Shown piece after piece: positions 61,843 to 64,000 of a stretch of 64,000 nt of DNA. Under the pieces are notes generated by a model that did no database searches, was not told the DNA's origin, and worked only from the letters and a program-made list of their open reading frames with translations. Source of the DNA: Mesorhizobium sp. (GTDB taxonomy: Bacteria > Pseudomonadota > Alphaproteobacteria > Rhizobiales > Rhizobiaceae). The stretch spans positions 248,001-312,000 of the forward strand of contig SAJS01000001.1 of the NCBI GenBank assembly GCA_004017535.1. The letters run 5' to 3'. A program made the position numbers and the translations under genes. Numbering within the stretch: the stretch's first letter is position 1; each line of letters begins with the position of its first letter.

Positions 61843-62520
61843 TTAACTGGCGGCCTTGTCGCCGGCCCTCCTGATTGCTTCGATGTTTGCCCTATAGGCT
61901 TCGACGCTGCCGCCCTTGAACACGGCGGCGCCAGCCACCAGCACATTGGCGCCGGCCGCGGTCACCAGCGGCGCCGTCTCGGCCGAGACGCCGCCGTCGA
62001 TCTCGATATGGATCGGCCGGTTGCCGATCAGCGCCTTCACCCGCCTCACCTTGTCGACGATCGCCGGGATGAAGGCCTGCCCGCCGAAACCCGGATTGAC
62101 GGTCATGATCAGGATCAGGTCGAGCCGGTCGAGCACATATTCGATCGCCGTCTCCGGCGTCGCCGGGTTCAGCGAGACGCCGGCTTTCTTGCCGAGGCTC
62201 TTGATGGTCTGCAGCGAGCGGTCGAGATGCGGCCCGGCCTCGGCGTGCACCGTCATGCCGTCGCAGCCGGCTTCGGCGAATGCCGCCAGGTAAGGATCGG
62301 CCGGCGCTATCATCAGATGGCAGTCGAAGAAGGCCTTGGTGCGGTTGCGGATCGCCTTGATCACCGGTGGGCCGAAGGTGATGTTGGGCACGAAATGGCC
62401 GTCCATCACGTCGAGATGAATCCAGTCGGCGCCGGCCGCCGCGACGGCCTCGACCTCATCGCCCAGCTTCGAAAAATCCGATGCCAGCACCGAAGGCGCG
62501 ATCAGGGTCTTCTTGCTCAT
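61843..62520 (-). CDS. rpe: Ribulose-phosphate 3-epimerase
   Basis: 225 residues. TIM-barrel epimerase with metal and catalytic residues in [37 protein letters not shown] (residues 32-51), [23 protein letters not shown] and [12 protein letters not shown]. It interconverts ribulose-5-P and xylulose-5-P in the pentose phosphate and Calvin-type pathways. GGGAGA lies upstream of the ATG. The 252-base gap after it (61591-61842) is AT-rich and holds the promoter of the leftward gntR gene, but no distinct site was recognised. Confidence 0.94.
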   Translation of the reverse strand: MSKKTLIAPSVLASDFSKLGDEVEAVAAAGADWIHLDVMDGHFVPNITFGPPVIKAIRNRTKAFFDCHLMIAPADPYLAAFAEAGCDGMTVHAEAGPHLDRSLQTIKSLGKKAGVSLNPATPETAIEYVLDRLDLILIMTVNPGFGGQAFIPAIVDKVRRVKALIGNRPIHIEIDGGVSAETAPLVTAAGANVLVAGAAVFKGGSVEAYRANIEAIRRAGDKAAS

Positions 62521-62651
62521 GGCGCAAATTCTCCCGGCAGTGCTGCGCGCGGCCGCGCGCCTGTCAGGGCGATTGCCTAGACCATGAACCGGCCAAGGGG
62601 AAGCATGTTTTAAGACGGGCGCATCGCTCGCCTGCTGTGATGTGGAAAAGA

Positions 62652-62677
62652 AACCCGCCGGATCGCTCCGGCGGGTT
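62652..62677. terminator. Rho-independent terminator after the Cys-rich gene
   Basis: AACCCGCCGGA (62652-62662) and TCCGGCGGGTT (62667-62677) form a perfect 11-base stem with a four-base loop. On the minus strand TTTCTTTTCC follows, a good T-rich tail, so it terminates the Cys-rich gene that ends at 62708. On the plus strand it is followed by CTTCTT, so it may work both ways. Confidence 0.8.
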
Positions 62678-62707
62678 CTTCTTCAGCCGGCAATTTGCGG
62701 CTTGATG

Positions 62708-64000
62708 CTACTGGATGTTCGCGCCGCTCGGGTCCTGAATGATCCGCCGCGGCTGGCGCTGCGGCACCAGTTGCTGCAGCACGTTCGGATTGAGCAGGAT
62801 GCCGGGGTTGATCTCGATACCCGGCTGCCTGCGGATCGGCGTGCAGTCAGGGAACCGCCCGGTCGTGCCGGCCGGGCAGCGCCGCCGGGTGAAGACTGGC
62901 TGGCACTGTCCGTCGATGAACTCCGCACCCGGCGCGCATTCCACCTGCGGCTTGCGGCAGGCGCCGTTGCGAACCTCGGTCTCGCGCGGGCAGATGCAGT
63001 CGCCCCGTTTGTTGTGGACCTGGCCGCGAATAGTGCACTGCTCCTGGCTCGGCTTCGGCCGCTGGCAGGCCTTGCCGCGCACTTCCAGGCCGTCCGGGCA
63101 GGCGCAATTGCCGTTGGCGTCACGCACCTGGCCGCGGATCGGGCATTGCTTCGATACGATCGGCCGGCAGGCACCGTCGCGCACCTCCGTACCGCTCGGG
63201 CAGACGCAATCGCCGTCGCCGTTGCGGACCTGACCGCGAATGCGGCACTGGGCAGGCGGCTGCCGGTCAGGCACGCAAGCCTTGGCCGCGCGGTCGACAT
63301 GCGTGCCGTCCGGACAGGTGCAGCCGTTCGACGTTGGCACCGCGCCACGGATCGTGCACTTCGGCGGGACGACCTGACACACGCCGTTCACCAGCTGGCC
63401 GCGGCGGCACACGCAATTGCCGTTCTCGTCGCGGTATTGGCCAGGACGCAGCGTGCATTGCGGCTCCTGCGGCTCTCCGCCCTTGACGCACTTGCCGTTT
63501 TCCAGCTCCGTGCCGCGCGGGCAGACGCAGCGTCCATCCTCGGTCCGGATTTGGCCCTGCAGCAGGACACAGCGCGGCGGTGGCGGCAGTGGCAGGAGCT
63601 TGGTGCCGCCGCCTGTGTCCCCGCTGCCCGAACACTGGCCATTGCGGAAGGTGGTGCCCTCCGGGCAGACGCAACGGCCGGCCGAGTTCATCACCAGTCC
63701 ATACAAGCACTGGTTCTTCACCTCGTGCCGGATGGTGAAGGGATGGCACGCATAAGCCTTGCCGCGATCGCCCTGGACGTTGCTCAAGTCGCGCGACAGC
63801 ACGTCGCCGCCGCCTTGCACCGGCGTGTTCGGAGGAAGCACGCCGACGCAGTTCTGTCCGCTGACCGTGCCCTGCAGAGCGGCAAGACGCCCATCCGCGG
63901 GAAGGATCACGGTGACCTGGTGGCTGTGGCTTTCGCCGGCGCCCAGCGTCAGATTGGCGATGCAGGACGCCGGCAGCGTCTTCGGCTCCGGCGAGCAGCC
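62708..64000 (-). CDS. Cysteine-rich tandem-repeat protein (C-terminal part, runs off the edge)
   Basis: At least 430 residues are open from the right edge to the stop at 62708. A GTG at 63910 is internal, since the frame continues upstream with a plausible folded sequence (CIANLTLGAGESHSHQVT). From about residue 95 onward there are seven tandem units of about 30-35 residues with four Cys each, pattern C-x(2)-RGQV-x(4)-G-x-C-x-CP-x-G-T-E-V-R-x-G-x-C, the best three being consecutive (CRIRGQV, CPIRGQV, CTIRGQV). A degenerate eighth unit and a basic Gln/Pro-rich tail (QQLVPQRQPRRI) follow. Such disulfide-rich repeats suggest an exported or surface protein. I do not recognise the family, and the N-terminus is outside the window. 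Confidence 0.75.
   Translation of the reverse strand, partial: GCSPEPKTLPASCIANLTLGAGESHSHQVTVILPADGRLAALQGTVSGQNCVGVLPPNTPVQGGGDVLSRDLSNVQGDRGKAYACHPFTIRHEVKNQCLYGLVMNSAGRCVCPEGTTFRNGQCSGSGDTGGGTKLLPLPPPPRCVLLQGQIRTEDGRCVCPRGTELENGKCVKGGEPQEPQCTLRPGQYRDENGNCVCRRGQLVNGVCQVVPPKCTIRGAVPTSNGCTCPDGTHVDRAAKACVPDRQPPAQCRIRGQVRNGDGDCVCPSGTEVRDGACRPIVSKQCPIRGQVRDANGNCACPDGLEVRGKACQRPKPSQEQCTIRGQVHNKRGDCICPRETEVRNGACRKPQVECAPGAEFIDGQCQPVFTRRRCPAGTTGRFPDCTPIRRQPGIEINPGILLNPNVLQQLVPQRQPRRIIQDPSGANIQ

Overview
The window is high-GC DNA with tightly coupled operons (many ATGA and GTGA overlaps), frequent GTG and TTG starts, several families of intergenic palindromic repeats, and an unusually high density of ABC uptake systems for sugars, polyols and amino-acid-like solutes. 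Gene content (smoEFGK-smoS-mtlK polyol operon, matB with an FCD GntR, ALDH16-type fusion, UgpC-like ATPases) and the repeat style point to a Rhizobiales alphaproteobacterium, most like Mesorhizobium. This assignment is inference from gene content, not from a marker gene. No rRNA, tRNA, CRISPR array, phage or insertion sequence was recognised.

Layout. (1) 0-10.2 kb, + strand: a GcvA-like LysR regulator, then a sorbitol/mannitol ABC transporter (smoEFGK), sorbitol dehydrogenase (smoS), mannitol dehydrogenase (mtlK), a HAD sugar phosphatase and an FGGY pentulose kinase. (2) 10.2-16.5 kb, - strand: a second polyol/sugar ABC operon with a zinc-type polyol dehydrogenase, preceded by an AraC regulator. 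(3) 16.8-20.9 kb: a MATE exporter, agmatinase and nicotinate phosphoribosyltransferase. (4) 21-42 kb: an unknown membrane protein, a branched-chain-type ABC importer (Tat-exported binding protein plus LivHMGF-like components), an NhaD-like antiporter, nicotinamidase, then a fully overlapping six-gene operon (FAD subunit and fused 2Fe-2S/molybdopterin subunit of a xanthine dehydrogenase-family enzyme, a 6-hydroxynicotinate reductase-like protein, UPF0280, AA_synth/DUF1185, MarR). Convergent to it is a HyuA/HyuB pair, divergent from a ferredoxin-NADP reductase. I read this as a candidate pathway for hydroxylation, reduction and ATP-dependent ring opening of nicotinate or a related N-heteroaromatic acid. 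(5) 42-48 kb: deoC, a two-domain ALDH16-type dehydrogenase, and an SDR plus FAH-hydrolase pair typical of the end of non-phosphorylated L-fucose/L-rhamnose degradation. (6) 48-59 kb: an amino-sugar divergon. Leftward: murQ, ABC binding protein, two permeases, a DUF4304-like protein, a Gfo/Idh/MocA dehydrogenase and an ATPase. Rightward: BadF-type kinase, GntR, SIS-domain deaminase and nagA. (7) 59-62.5 kb: matB, FCD GntR and rpe. (8) 62.7-64 kb: the C-terminal part of a cysteine-rich tandem-repeat protein that runs off the right edge.

The genes mostly encode scavenging: polyols to fructose/xylulose/ribulose, amino sugars to fructose-6-phosphate, deoxyribose phosphate to glyceraldehyde-3-phosphate and acetate, and probably an N-heterocycle to an open-chain acid. 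Each sugar ABC operon has a strong hairpin just after its binding-protein gene, which should favour binding-protein expression over permeases. The two signals most worth following are the putative nicotinate-type cluster with its shared TTTGyAyAC operator-like sites, and the symmetric TGGTATT operator pairs of the amino-sugar divergon.
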